Shown here piece after piece: positions 33,874-42,173 of a stretch of DNA of 42,173 bases. The translations under genes and the position numbers were made by a program. The notes under the pieces were generated by a model. That model had not been told where the DNA came from and did no database searches. It saw only the letters and a list, made by a program, of their open reading frames with translations. Location: contig CAIRSA010000033.1 in NCBI GenBank assembly GCA_903881085.1, positions 1 to 42,173 of the forward strand, read 5' to 3'. How positions within the stretch are numbered: position 1 is the first letter of the stretch; each line of letters opens with the position of its first letter. The DNA comes from an uncultured Acidobacteriia bacterium. Its GTDB lineage: Bacteria > Acidobacteriota > Terriglobia > Bryobacterales > Bryobacteraceae.

Positions 33874-34434
33874 ATGAGCATCCACAAAACGAAAACGCTA
33901 CTAAAAATCGTCACCCTTCTCGCACTCAGCGTGGGGGCCGTTGCCGCCGCACCAATCACTTACAACATCAACTTCACAACCACCGGCGGCAATGCACCTT
34001 CGTCCGGCGGCTTTGTCTACGACTCGAGCGCCGCATTGGGCTCCCGCTTCTCCATCTTCATTGTTCAATTCGGTATCTACACTATCGATTTCACCTCTGC
34101 AGCCAACACAAACGCAACGCCTTCCGGGTCGGGCTGCGGCACGACTGGCGATTTGGCGGCGGCGGTGATGTTTCAAACGGGCCCCTGCAAGAGTCCAAAC
34201 GTGTACAGCTGGTTTTTCAGTTACTCTCCCGGCAACTTCGATTCTGTCAGCTTTAAGGACCAGGGACAAGGCGGAAGCTATCTGGTAGGATTCCTGAATG
34301 CGGATTCGGGCACGGGTACGCCTTTTGGCGGGACTGGTTCGTTTTCTGTCTCGGCAACGCCGGAGCCGTCCAGCATCTTGCTGGTATTGCCGGCGTTGGT
34401 TGCCATGATTGTGCGCGCGAGGAGAACTATATGA
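33874..34434 (+). CDS. PEP-CTERM secreted protein
   Basis: The 186-residue protein has a signal peptide (MSIHKTKTLLKIVTLLALSVGA then AAAP) and a low-complexity Gly/Ser/Thr-rich body. A C-terminal PEP-CTERM sorting tail reads TPEPSSILLVLPALVAMIVRARR: a PEP motif, a hydrophobic stretch and basic residues. It would be processed by an exosortase coded elsewhere and presented outside the cell or in the exopolysaccharide matrix. Its gap of 77 nt after the sigma gene contains the T/A-rich AAAAAAAGTTCTAAAACTTTG. It ends in ATGA with the next gene. Confidence 0.85.
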   Translation: MSIHKTKTLLKIVTLLALSVGAVAAAPITYNINFTTTGGNAPSSGGFVYDSSAALGSRFSIFIVQFGIYTIDFTSAANTNATPSGSGCGTTGDLAAAVMFQTGPCKSPNVYSWFFSYSPGNFDSVSFKDQGQGGSYLVGFLNADSGTGTPFGGTGSFSVSATPEPSSILLVLPALVAMIVRARRTI

Positions 34435-35357
34435 TTCGGAACATTACAATGCTGCTGCTGGCCACTTCGCTGGGCGGCGCACAGATCAAATTGCCGGGTA
34501 ACTTGACTAATAAGTTGCCGGGCAAGACCGCTGCAAAGACAGAGGTGAAAACGGATGCCACCGCGGCGGCCTTCACGCCGAATCAAAAGGTGACGGTCGA
34601 TGGCCAGTCCGTCGAACTTACGTTGTGCGAACGCGCAGCCGCCGATCCGAAAGTGAAGAACGACGTGATGGCAGTCAACCCAACCACGACCTTCGCCTCC
34701 AAAGGAACGGTGACCAACGTCTTCGGCGTATTCCGCTTCGATCCACCGTTAACCGGCACCACGAAGCATACGCTCAAAGTGATCGCGAACAAGGGCGGCT
34801 CGTTTGAAGATGATCGCGACATTACTTTCACCACCGGTGGGCGTACCGGCGCCTTCGGGATGACGCTCAAGCCTGGCCGTTACGAACTGCAGATCGTGAA
34901 TAAGTTCGATCAGGCCAAGCTCTATATGAAGGCATCCATCGTGGTCTCGGAGGACACGGTGGGTGCGCGGGCGACCGACAACATGAAGTCCGGCGCGGGA
35001 AAGCTGATGTTCTGCAAAGAGGTGGACGATAACTGGAAGTGCGTTGGCGAAGCTACTAAATGGAAGGCCAACCAGCCCTTCAACACCTTCGTTGAACTGC
35101 CCACGCCTGCTGGCGTGACGCTCACCAGGTGGGTGATTCACAAGCAGAAGTCCGATGGCACCGACGGGGCTTTCGTCGATGAACAGATGCAGAACATCGG
35201 CGAAACACGCTTTCGCAAGTGGGCGACCACGGAGGGGTGGCGCTTGCCTGCGGGCGTGTACACGATCTACTCTATCGCTTCGCAACAGGCGCAAACCACA
35301 GAACATAGCGGCAATCTGAAGAACTACTTCGCCAAGGCCACCGTCACCATTCAGTGA
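34431..35357 (+). CDS. Secreted protein of unknown function
   Basis: The 308-residue product begins MIRNITMLLLATSLGGAQ, a signal peptide. Its ATG overlaps the stop of the PEP-CTERM gene by 4 nt, so translation is probably coupled. A Pro/Lys/Thr-rich linker is followed by beta-rich segments: TNVFGVFRFDPPLTGTTKHT, ITFTTGGRTGAFGMTLKPGR, YELQIVNKFDQAKLYMKA and ETRFRKWATTEGWRLPAG. I recognise no family. The alternating strand pattern suggests one or two beta-sandwich domains, perhaps part of the extracellular product of the same unit. Confidence 0.75.
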   Translation: MIRNITMLLLATSLGGAQIKLPGNLTNKLPGKTAAKTEVKTDATAAAFTPNQKVTVDGQSVELTLCERAAADPKVKNDVMAVNPTTTFASKGTVTNVFGVFRFDPPLTGTTKHTLKVIANKGGSFEDDRDITFTTGGRTGAFGMTLKPGRYELQIVNKFDQAKLYMKASIVVSEDTVGARATDNMKSGAGKLMFCKEVDDNWKCVGEATKWKANQPFNTFVELPTPAGVTLTRWVIHKQKSDGTDGAFVDEQMQNIGETRFRKWATTEGWRLPAGVYTIYSIASQQAQTTEHSGNLKNYFAKATVTIQ

Positions 35358-35402
35358 CGTGGCAGCAGGGCGAGGAACTTTGTTAGCATCGTTGTTCCGC
35401 CA

Positions 35403-38081
35403 ATGGTTCCGCCTATGAATGCCGATCTGTGGCAGCAAATCGAGGCGCTGTTCAGCAGCGTGGTTGACCTGTCTGAGGCCGAACGCGAGCAGACGCTCGC
35501 AGCCGCCAGCGCCACGTTGCGCGAGGCGGTGATGCGTTTGCTCGCGGCGGACCAGGAGCAGGGCGCGGCCATCCTTACAGCGCTGAAAGCGGGCGAGCGC
35601 ATCCTCACCACCCAGTTTGTATCGCGCTCATTCGGCACATGGCGTACTGTCGATACCATCGGACAGGGCGGCATGGGCTCGGTGTTTTTGGCCAGACGCG
35701 AAGATGGTGCGTTCAAGATGGACGCGGCGCTGAAGGTGCTGCACTTCGGCACGGATTCGCCGGCGGCGCGCGAGCGGTTTCATCGCGAACGGCAGATCCT
35801 GGCCTCGCTTTCGCATCCAGGCATCGCACGCTTGATCGATGGCGGTGAAGCGGCCGACGGCACTTCTTACATTGTTCTGGAACTGGTGGAGGGCAACAAC
35901 ATTGTCGATTACGCCAATGCGAACAATCTGCCACAGCGGGCGCGGTTGGAGCTGTTCCTGCGTGTTTGCGAAGCGGTTTCCTACGCCCATCAGAATCTGG
36001 TTGTACACCGCGATATCAAGCCGTCGAACATCATGGTGACCAATGCCGGGCAGGCGAAACTGCTCGACTTCGGTATCGCCAAGCTGCTCGAATCCGATCA
36101 CGTTCGGACGGTGACCGCGTTGCAGGCGATCACCCCGCTTTACGCCAGTCCGGAGCAGGTTCGCGGCGATCTGGCCATCGGTACGACCACCGATATTTAT
36201 TCGCTGGGCGTATTGCTTTATGAGTTGCTGACCGGACGCCGGCCCTATGAGATTCCCACGCTAACGCCGGCAGAGATTTTTCGCGTAGTGTGCGAGACTC
36301 CGCCCGCGCCTGGCGGGCTCTCCTCCGATCTCGAAAACATACTCAAAATGGCGCTGCGCAAGGAGCCGGAACGCCGTTACCAGAGCGCCCGGGAGTTTGC
36401 GGACGATATTGAGCGATCGATGGCCAATCTGCCGGTGCGCGCCCGGCCGGACTCGTTTGGCTATCGTACGGCAAAGTTCGTTCGCCGCCACCGTACCGCT
36501 TTAGCTGCGGGGGCGTTTGTGGGCGTGGCTCTCATCAGCGCCGCGGTCATCGGGCAGTATCAGGCGCGGCGGGCGGAACGCCGGTTTCAACAGGTGCGGC
36601 AGCTGTCGAACAAGTTCCTTTTTGATTTCGATGCAGCCATTGCGCCACTGGCTGGTGCAACGAAAGCGCGCGAACTGGTGGTGAGCACGGCGCTGGAATA
36701 TTTGAACGGCTTGGCTGGCGACGCCAGCGGCGACATCACATTGCAGGCCGAACTCGCGGCAGCTTATGAAAAAGTTGGTGACGCGCAGGGCAGCCCCTCT
36801 GAGCCAAGTCTGGGCCGGACTAACGACGCTCTGGCGAGCTACCTGCGCAGCCGCCAGTTGTGGCAAGCCGTGACGGACACCCGGCCAGAGGATGCGAAGG
36901 CCCTTCGCTCCTATGCCACAGTGGTGCAAAAAGCGGGAGACATTCAGCTGCGTACAGGGAGGCCGAAAGAGGCGGCCGACGGCTTTCTGGTGGCAGCCCA
37001 ACTGGCTGACCGTGCCTTGGCACGGACGCCTGACGACACGGACACGATGTTTTCCGTGGGCAGCGCGTGGTTCCGGCGGGGCGATGTGGGCCGCAGCCAA
37101 GTCCATGTGGATGCCGAGGCTACACTTGCGGCCTATAAACAGGCGCTGGATCGCTTTGAGCGCGCAGCGGCGAAGGAGAATAAGCCTCGCTACCGAAGTG
37201 CCATTTCGATGTCAATGAGCCGAATCGCCCAAGTGTACCTGGAAAGCGGACGCCCGCAAGACGCGATGGCATACTGGGGCCGATCCGTGGCGCTACGAAA
37301 ACAACTAGTGGAGGAAAACCCCACGGTGGTGGCGTACAAGCGGGGGCTAGCGCTCGATTTGATGTTCCTGGGCGACGCGTTTGGCGCGGCGAATGTTATC
37401 AACACAGGCGATTATGTGAAGGCGGAAGAATACTTGAGGCAGTCGGTGGCGATTCACGATAAGTTGCTGGCTGCCGACCGTTCCAACAAAACGGCCCGTT
37501 TCGACATTTTGCCCCCGTTATTGCAGTTGGCCGAAGTCGTAAATCGCACTCGGCCGGCGGAGGCGCTGGCAATTTGCGACCGCGCCTACTCGGCGTTCGC
37601 CGAACTGGATCAAGCGGAGTTGTTGCAAGCAGTGAAGTGGCAGCTGGTTGGAGTCGATCATATTCGTGCTGAGGCGCTTATGAAACTGGGGCGGATGGAC
37701 GATGCACTGCGCCTAGTTCAGCGCGTTGAAACCGCAGTGAGAAGCGGCGCCAACGACGATAGCGAGAATGTGGTGAACCCGCTGGCGTTGGCTAGTTTAC
37801 ATGCGCGGATCCTCAGCCGCGGGAAACGGCAAACGGAAGCGGTGGCACTGCTTGTTAACGCCATTCATAAAGACGAGACCAAGCCGCTGGAAAAGCGGGA
37901 ACTGATTTCATTTATTCATCTGGCCGAAACTTATCAACTACTGGCTGAGTTTGATCTACCTTCACGGCGTTGTGGCTGGCAGGCGAAAGAGCGCGGGCTC
38001 TGGCTGGAATGGCAAAGGCGGCGCGGTCCGGCGAGGTATGCGGAGTCACGGCTGCCTGCGCTGGCCGCGTGCGGGAAATGA
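35403..38081 (+). CDS. Membrane Ser/Thr protein kinase with C-terminal TPR-like region
   Basis: The 892-residue protein begins with a helical segment typical of this group (LWQQIEALFSSVVDLSEAER then LRAA-like VMRLLAADQEQG). The kinase domain follows at about 78-340: GQGGMGSVF loop, Lys111, HRDIKPSN (Asp204), DFG (Asp222) and SPEQVRG with DIYSLGVLLYELLTGRRPYE. A membrane helix lies at about 365-383 (TALAAGAFVGVALISAAVI). The rest is TPR-like helical repeats (ALASYLRSRQLWQAV, AIHDKLLAADRS). The ATG at 35403 was kept; ATG at 35415 is equally possible and neither has a good ribosome site. It is the last gene of the sigma/PEP-CTERM unit, a usual arrangement for this ECF group. Confidence 0.92.
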   Translation: MVPPMNADLWQQIEALFSSVVDLSEAEREQTLAAASATLREAVMRLLAADQEQGAAILTALKAGERILTTQFVSRSFGTWRTVDTIGQGGMGSVFLARREDGAFKMDAALKVLHFGTDSPAARERFHRERQILASLSHPGIARLIDGGEAADGTSYIVLELVEGNNIVDYANANNLPQRARLELFLRVCEAVSYAHQNLVVHRDIKPSNIMVTNAGQAKLLDFGIAKLLESDHVRTVTALQAITPLYASPEQVRGDLAIGTTTDIYSLGVLLYELLTGRRPYEIPTLTPAEIFRVVCETPPAPGGLSSDLENILKMALRKEPERRYQSAREFADDIERSMANLPVRARPDSFGYRTAKFVRRHRTALAAGAFVGVALISAAVIGQYQARRAERRFQQVRQLSNKFLFDFDAAIAPLAGATKARELVVSTALEYLNGLAGDASGDITLQAELAAAYEKVGDAQGSPSEPSLGRTNDALASYLRSRQLWQAVTDTRPEDAKALRSYATVVQKAGDIQLRTGRPKEAADGFLVAAQLADRALARTPDDTDTMFSVGSAWFRRGDVGRSQVHVDAEATLAAYKQALDRFERAAAKENKPRYRSAISMSMSRIAQVYLESGRPQDAMAYWGRSVALRKQLVEENPTVVAYKRGLALDLMFLGDAFGAANVINTGDYVKAEEYLRQSVAIHDKLLAADRSNKTARFDILPPLLQLAEVVNRTRPAEALAICDRAYSAFAELDQAELLQAVKWQLVGVDHIRAEALMKLGRMDDALRLVQRVETAVRSGANDDSENVVNPLALASLHARILSRGKRQTEAVALLVNAIHKDETKPLEKRELISFIHLAETYQLLAEFDLPSRRCGWQAKERGLWLEWQRRRGPARYAESRLPALAACGK

Positions 38082-38283
38082 CCGGGTGCTTAACCGTTTT
38101 GGGGAGCGAGAAAGCTGAGAGGGTGTCGCAAAGGCCAAACCACGGGACAGACGGCCAAATTCCGGCAAACATCGCCGGAAATTGGTGTCAGTCCCCGGTT
38201 TGCAGCGTCCGTGCGGATTGCTCCCCAAAAACGGATAGGTACTCGAAATGACCGATTTGGCTCGCGACCGCCGCTGGATGCTC

Positions 38284-38289
38284 TATAAT
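38284..38289 (+). promoter_or_regulatory. Perfect -10 box TATAAT before aroC
   Basis: TATAAT ends 14 nt before the aroC ATG at 38304. The expected leader would be only about 8 nt, without a ribosome site. TTGGCT at 38257-38262 is a poor -35 candidate (21-nt spacer). The gap 38082-38303 shows no gene. Confidence 0.5.
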
Positions 38290-38303
38290 AGAAAATTCCC
38301 CTC

Positions 38304-39476
38304 ATGCTCAGATTTGAAACCGCGGGTGAATCACATGGAGAGTGTCTGGTTGCTACCTTAACTGGCTTACCTGCAGGCATTCCCGTCTCACTCGAACGTA
38401 TTAACCGTGAACTTTGGCGCCGTCAGCAAGGCTATGGCCGCGGTGGCCGGATGAAGATTGAAACCGATACGGTTGAGGTCGTCGCCGGCGTGCGCCATTC
38501 GCAGACCATCGGCTCGCCCGTTGCGATGATCATTCGCAATAAAGACTGGAAAAACTGGACCGAAATCCTGCCTGTCGAAACCATCGAGGGCGGGGAAGAC
38601 AAACAGAAACCCGTCACGAGGCCACGCCCAGGCCATGCCGATCTGGCTGGTGGAATCAAATACAATTTTCAGGATGCCCGCTACATTCTGGAGCGTGCCA
38701 GCGCGCGGGAAACAACCGCGCGCGTTGCCGTTGGGGCGATGGCGAAGGCGTTTCTCGCGCAGTTCGGAATCGAAATTCTGAGCCACGTGATTGGTGTGGG
38801 CACAGTGCGGTTGCAACGCGCTGCAACGTGGGAAGAGCTGATTGCACTGTCGGAAAAAGAAGACGTGCTGCTAGGCTGCGTGGATGCGGAAGTGGAACAG
38901 CAGATGAAACTGCTGGTTGACGAAGCCTACAAGACCGGCGATACGATTGGTGGCATCTTTGAAGTGGTCGCGCGCGGATTGCCGATCGGGCTTGGTTCGC
39001 ACATTGCCTGGGACACTCGGTTAGACGGGCGCCTGGCGCAGGCCATCGTTTCCATGCAGGCCGTGAAAGGCGTGGAAGTGGGCTACGCCGAAGATGGCGC
39101 CATGTCATTCGGCTCCAAAGTTCAGGACACGATTCACTACAACAAAGAGGACCGCCGGTTCTTCCGCGGAGCAAATCGCGCGGGTGGAATCGAAGGCGGA
39201 ATCACCAACGGGCAGGACGTGCTGGTACGCGGGTTCCTGAAGCCGATTTCGACGCTGCGGCGTCCGTTGGAATCCGTGGATCTGTTGACGCGCGATCCGG
39301 AAAAAGCGGCGTACGAGCGCAGCGATGTCTGCGTGGTTCCGGCTGCGGGCGTGATCGGCGAAGCGATGGTGGCGATTGCACTGGCACAGGCGTTTCTGGA
39401 AAAATTTGGCGGCGATTCCCTGTTGGAAACGCGACGCAATTATGATGGTTATCTAGAGCAGGTGAAGAACTACTGA
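38304..39476 (+). CDS. aroC: Chorismate synthase
   Basis: The 390-residue protein has the FMN-dependent chorismate synthase signatures: RFETAGESHG at the N-terminus (GESHG about 8-12), QQGYGRGGRMKIETDTVEV, GVRHSQTIGSPVAM, PRPGHADLAGGIKYN, SARETTARVAVGAMAKAF and the C-terminal SDVCVVPAAGVIGEAMVA. It converts EPSP to chorismate, the last step of the shikimate pathway. It opens the housekeeping operon; its TGA overlaps the def ATG by 1 nt. Confidence 0.97.
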   Translation: MLRFETAGESHGECLVATLTGLPAGIPVSLERINRELWRRQQGYGRGGRMKIETDTVEVVAGVRHSQTIGSPVAMIIRNKDWKNWTEILPVETIEGGEDKQKPVTRPRPGHADLAGGIKYNFQDARYILERASARETTARVAVGAMAKAFLAQFGIEILSHVIGVGTVRLQRAATWEELIALSEKEDVLLGCVDAEVEQQMKLLVDEAYKTGDTIGGIFEVVARGLPIGLGSHIAWDTRLDGRLAQAIVSMQAVKGVEVGYAEDGAMSFGSKVQDTIHYNKEDRRFFRGANRAGGIEGGITNGQDVLVRGFLKPISTLRRPLESVDLLTRDPEKAAYERSDVCVVPAAGVIGEAMVAIALAQAFLEKFGGDSLLETRRNYDGYLEQVKNY

Positions 39477-39991
39477 TGATTTATCCTATCGTGAAATATG
39501 GCGATCCAGTTCTGGAGAAGCAGGCGGCGACGGTAAGCGAGTTCGATACTCCAGAGCTGCACACGCTGCTGGAGGACATGTTCGAGTCAATGTACGCCGC
39601 GCGCGGCGTTGGGTTGGCAGCGCCGCAGATTGGCATCTCCAAACGCATTGCTGTGATCGATGTATCTACGGGCGAAGACCCGGAAGCGAAGCTGGTGTTG
39701 ATCAACCCGGAAATCATTAAAGTGGAGGGCGTGCAGTCGAGCGAAGAGGGCTGCCTGAGTATCCCCGGCTTCCGCGAAAATGTAAATCGCGGTAAGAAAG
39801 TTACCGTGCGCGCGCAGAATGCCAAGGGCGAGTTCTGGGAACAGACAGGCGAAGACCTGCTGGCGCGGGCGTTTCAACATGAGACGGACCATCTGCACGG
39901 AAAGCTCTACATTACGCACGTAAGTGCTCTGAAGCGCGATCTGATCCGGCGCAAGATCAAGAAACTGGTCAAGGACGGTGAGTGGAAGTAG
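39476..39991 (+). CDS. def: Peptide deformylase
   Basis: The 171-residue enzyme contains the three deformylase motifs: GVGLAAPQIG (44-53), EGCLSIPG (91-98, metal ligand Cys93) and HETDHLHG (135-142, His ligands with catalytic Glu136). The usual third motif is HExDH, so all metal ligands are in place. It removes the formyl group from nascent proteins. Start and aroC stop overlap by 1 nt, and its end overlaps the fmt start by 10 nt, so translation is coupled. Confidence 0.97.
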   Translation: MIYPIVKYGDPVLEKQAATVSEFDTPELHTLLEDMFESMYAARGVGLAAPQIGISKRIAVIDVSTGEDPEAKLVLINPEIIKVEGVQSSEEGCLSIPGFRENVNRGKKVTVRAQNAKGEFWEQTGEDLLARAFQHETDHLHGKLYITHVSALKRDLIRRKIKKLVKDGEWK

Positions 39992-40905
39992 TATTCCTAG
40001 GCACGCCACTATTCGCGGTAGCCACGCTGGAGGCGATTGCCGCCGCGGGGCACCGTATTGTGGCCGTGTACACACAGCCTGACCGTCCGAAAGGACGCGG
40101 GCAGCAGACTGCGTTTTCGCCAGTCAAAGAGTCGGCTTTGCGGCTGGGCTTGACGGTGAACCAGCCGGAGCGTGTGCGGCGGCCTGAGGTTGTGGAAGAG
40201 TTGCGGGCGATGAATGCCGATGTCATGGTGGTGGTGGGCTACGGGCAGATTATTCCGCAGTCGATTATCGATCTGCCACGCTACGGCATTTTCAATGTCC
40301 ATGCTTCGCTGTTGCCGAAATACCGCGGTGCTGCGCCTATTCAGTGGGCGATTGCCAACGGAGAGGAGCGCACGGGTGTGACCATCATGCAGATCGATGC
40401 CGGACTCGATACGGGTCCGACTGTGAGCGTGGCGGAAACAGAGATTGGCAAAGACGAGACTGCGCCGGAGTTGAGTGAACGCTTGGCTGCGATGGGCGCA
40501 AAGCTGATGGTGGAATCGTTGGCGAAATTGCCTGCGGTTGTGCATTCGCAGGACCACGCAAGCGCTACACTGGCTCCGATTCTGAGCAAAGAAGACGGAC
40601 GCATCGACTGGCGGCGCACGGCGCAGATGATTGCGTGCCGGCTGCGCGGGTTTACGCCCTGGCCTGGCGCCTTCACCACCTTGCGCGGCGAGCCGATGAA
40701 AGTGATTCGGGCGCTGGCTGTGGATGAGCGCACAGGAGCAACGCCGGGCTCGTTAATTCTTCGAAAAAGGCAGTTATTTGCGGCCTGCGGCGAAGGAACC
40801 ATGCTCGAGTTGCTTGAAATCCAAATGGAAGGCCGGAAAAAGATTACAGCCGAGGCCTTTATTAATGGGTTCCGTCCGTTAGATAATGAATCTCTCGGGG
40901 GATAA
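39982..40905 (+). CDS. fmt: Methionyl-tRNA formyltransferase
   Basis: The 307-residue protein starts at a GTG inside the last codons of def. It has the formyltransferase core VFLGTPLFAV, NVHASLLPKYRGAAPI with catalytic Asn105 and His107, and GLDTGP (Asp144), then the C-terminal OB-fold region with WPGAFTTLRGEPMKV. It formylates initiator Met-tRNA using 10-formyl-tetrahydrofolate, the reaction reversed on proteins by the adjacent def product. The 3-nt gap to argJ continues the operon. Confidence 0.96.
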   Translation: MEVVFLGTPLFAVATLEAIAAAGHRIVAVYTQPDRPKGRGQQTAFSPVKESALRLGLTVNQPERVRRPEVVEELRAMNADVMVVVGYGQIIPQSIIDLPRYGIFNVHASLLPKYRGAAPIQWAIANGEERTGVTIMQIDAGLDTGPTVSVAETEIGKDETAPELSERLAAMGAKLMVESLAKLPAVVHSQDHASATLAPILSKEDGRIDWRRTAQMIACRLRGFTPWPGAFTTLRGEPMKVIRALAVDERTGATPGSLILRKRQLFAACGEGTMLELLEIQMEGRKKITAEAFINGFRPLDNESLGG

Positions 40906-40908
40906 GTC

Positions 40909-42087
40909 GTGAAATTGCCGTTAGGTTATCAGTACGCTACGACGTACGCTGGAATTCGCAAGACAGCCAAGGACGATGTCACTATCATCGTCAGCGCGCA
41001 GCCAGCTTCGGCTGCCGCGGTTTTTACGCAAAATCGCGTACAGGCAGCTCCGGTCAAGCTGGCCCGTAAGCATCTGGAAACATCCAAGGGAATGGTTCGC
41101 GCCATCCTCATCAACGCCGGCAACGCCAATTGTGCAACGCGCACGGGCGACAAGGTGGCGGTGGCGACGTGCAGCGCCCTGGCGGCAAAATTGAAGGTCC
41201 CAGTCTCGCAGATTCTGCCTGCCTCAACAGGCGTGATTGGTGTGGAGTTAGACCCGAAGCTGATTGTGAACTGTCTTCCCACGCTGCTCGGTAATTTGGA
41301 TAAAGGCACATTCGAAGACGCTGCCTCAGCGATCATGACGACCGATCTGGTGCCCAAGACGGCCTCCGCTGAAATGAGCGTGACCGGCGGCAAGGTGTCG
41401 ATCGCGGGTATGACCAAGGGTTCAGGCATGATCCACCCGATGATGGCCACCACCTTGGCCTTTGTAATGACCGATGCGCGCATTCCCGCGGCTCAGTTGA
41501 AGCCCATATTGAAGCGGGCTAATGAACGAAGCTTCAGCCGGCTCACGGTGGACGGCGACACTTCGACGAACGATACCCTGATTCTGCTGGCCAATGGGGC
41601 CTCGGGAAAGTCGCTTACGGCGAAAGATTTGAAGATCTTTGAGAAAGTGTTGACGCTGGTGTTGGAAGACCTGGCGCGGCAGATTGCCCGCGACGGCGAG
41701 GGCGCTTCCAAGCTGATTACCGTGGAGGTGGCTGGCGCTAAGAATGAGAAAGACGCGACCAAGATCGCCCGCCAGATCGCCAACTCTCCGCTGGTGAAGA
41801 CCGCCGTGGCCGGCGCCGACCCGAATTGGGGCCGCATCATCTGCGCCGCAGGGAACGCCGGGGTTGAGTTCGATCCGCGCAAGGTCGATATCATGATGCA
41901 AGGCGTTCTGGTTTGCAAGGCAGGCTTGGCGGCGGAGTTCAGCGAAGAGCGGCTTACCAAGGAGCTAGGCAAGAAGGATTGTCGAATCCAGTTCACGATT
42001 CGCGGTGGCGGGACTGGCTCTTCACGGTTCTTTACTTGCGACTTCACTGAGGGGTACATTCGGATTAACGGGAGCTACCGGACGTAG
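40909..42087 (+). CDS. argJ: Glutamate N-acetyltransferase / amino-acid acetyltransferase ArgJ
   Basis: The 392-residue protein starts at a GTG 3 nt after fmt. It shows ArgJ features: ILINAGNANCATRTG, TDLVPKTASAEM, GMTKGSGMIHPMMATTLAF with the self-cleavage site at Ala180-Thr181 (Thr181 as nucleophile), TVDGDTSTNDT and the C-terminal GANPNWGR-like GADPNWGRIICAAG. It transfers acetyl from N-acetylornithine to glutamate, and may also use acetyl-CoA, in the cyclic arginine pathway. The second Thr after the cleavage Thr replaces the more usual Met. Confidence 0.96.
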   Translation: MKLPLGYQYATTYAGIRKTAKDDVTIIVSAQPASAAAVFTQNRVQAAPVKLARKHLETSKGMVRAILINAGNANCATRTGDKVAVATCSALAAKLKVPVSQILPASTGVIGVELDPKLIVNCLPTLLGNLDKGTFEDAASAIMTTDLVPKTASAEMSVTGGKVSIAGMTKGSGMIHPMMATTLAFVMTDARIPAAQLKPILKRANERSFSRLTVDGDTSTNDTLILLANGASGKSLTAKDLKIFEKVLTLVLEDLARQIARDGEGASKLITVEVAGAKNEKDATKIARQIANSPLVKTAVAGADPNWGRIICAAGNAGVEFDPRKVDIMMQGVLVCKAGLAAEFSEERLTKELGKKDCRIQFTIRGGGTGSSRFFTCDFTEGYIRINGSYRT

Positions 42088-42120
42088 TTGGGGCGGGGTT
42101 TTCCTGGAGGAAGTGTGAGT

Positions 42121-42173
42121 ATGGTTGAAAACATAGCGCTCGCAAGCGAGCGGGCAGGCGAATCCGCCGTCGC
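42121..42173 (+). CDS. Possible start of a gene cut by the window edge
   Basis: GGAGGAA (42106-42112) lies 8 nt before an ATG at 42121, and the frame MVENIALASERAGESAV stays open to the edge. A palindrome sits inside it, so it may be a non-coding repeat. The family cannot be judged from 17 residues. Confidence 0.3.
   Translation, partial: MVENIALASERAGESAV
42137..42152 (+). repeat. Palindrome CGCTCG-CAAG-CGAGCG
   Basis: A 6-bp GC-only stem (extendable to 7 bp) around CAAG lies 50 nt after argJ. It may be part of a dispersed palindrome or a weak terminator without a T tract. Confidence 0.4.

Noticed and set aside
1..42173. CRISPR arrays, insertion sequences, rRNA, integrase or phage genes.
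   Set aside because: No regularly spaced repeats, transposase, integrase or rRNA-like stretches were seen.

Overview
The window reads as a chromosome segment of an Acidobacteriota member, most likely the Solibacter/Bryobacter lineage. This is inferred from family content, not from a marker gene. The supporting families are a Ser/Thr kinase fused to WD40-like (PD40) repeats, an ECF sigma factor of the TIGR02999 type paired with a kinase-TPR protein, the Solibacter-type TIGR03437 domain, a PEP-CTERM protein, an HTH-TM-PD40 regulator, and many secreted peptidases and beta-propellers. GC content is high.

Layout. 0.2-2.8 kb: kinase-PD40 protein. 2.8-3.5 kb: decayed type II toxin-antitoxin pair (UPF0175 antitoxin intact, DUF3368 toxin broken). 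3.7-7.7 kb: S41 peptidase and an oligopeptidase B fused to a chorismate-lyase-like domain, in one operon. 7.8-10.1 kb: SGNH hydrolase and an acetyl-CoA hydrolase/CoA-transferase. 10.2-13.1 kb: two secreted proteins of unknown function and an EF-hand PQQ-type propeller. 13.2-14.0 kb: gene graveyard with a Phd/VapC relic and a decayed fragment. 14.1-21.2 kb: two very large secreted or surface proteins. 21.3-23.0 kb: a TM2 protein, a frame-disrupted zinc-ribbon membrane protein and a secreted protein. 23.1-25.1 kb: HTH-TM-PD40 regulator carrying a C9 tract. 25.1-25.45 kb: non-coding, with a bidirectional terminator-like structure. 25.5-30.6 kb: S9 peptidase, cytochrome c/PQQ propeller, and a divergent class V aminotransferase with a Tat-like signal. 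30.6-31.4 kb: HEPN protein with a small conserved partner. 31.4-33.2 kb: IlvD/Edd-type sugar-acid dehydratase. 33.2-38.1 kb: ECF sigma factor, PEP-CTERM protein, secreted protein and kinase-TPR. 38.3-42.1 kb: tightly packed aroC-def-fmt-argJ operon.

How genes may work together. Most of the window serves extracytoplasmic peptide and sugar-acid use: S41, S9A and S9C peptidases, propellers, SGNH hydrolase and dehydratase. Ser/Thr kinases, an ECF factor and a membrane-anchored HTH protein would provide signalling. The last four genes are housekeeping: shikimate pathway, N-formylmethionine handling and arginine synthesis.

Main points for a second look: the peptidase/chorismate-lyase fusion; the 1562-residue lipase/CFI-box protein, which contains an internal signal peptide and internal ribosome site; the HEPN pair; two toxin genes both broken by internal deletions; a frameshifted zinc-ribbon gene; a homopolymer in a regulator; recurrent -10 boxes placed for leaderless transcripts; and a reversal of G/C strand bias across the window that does not follow gene direction.
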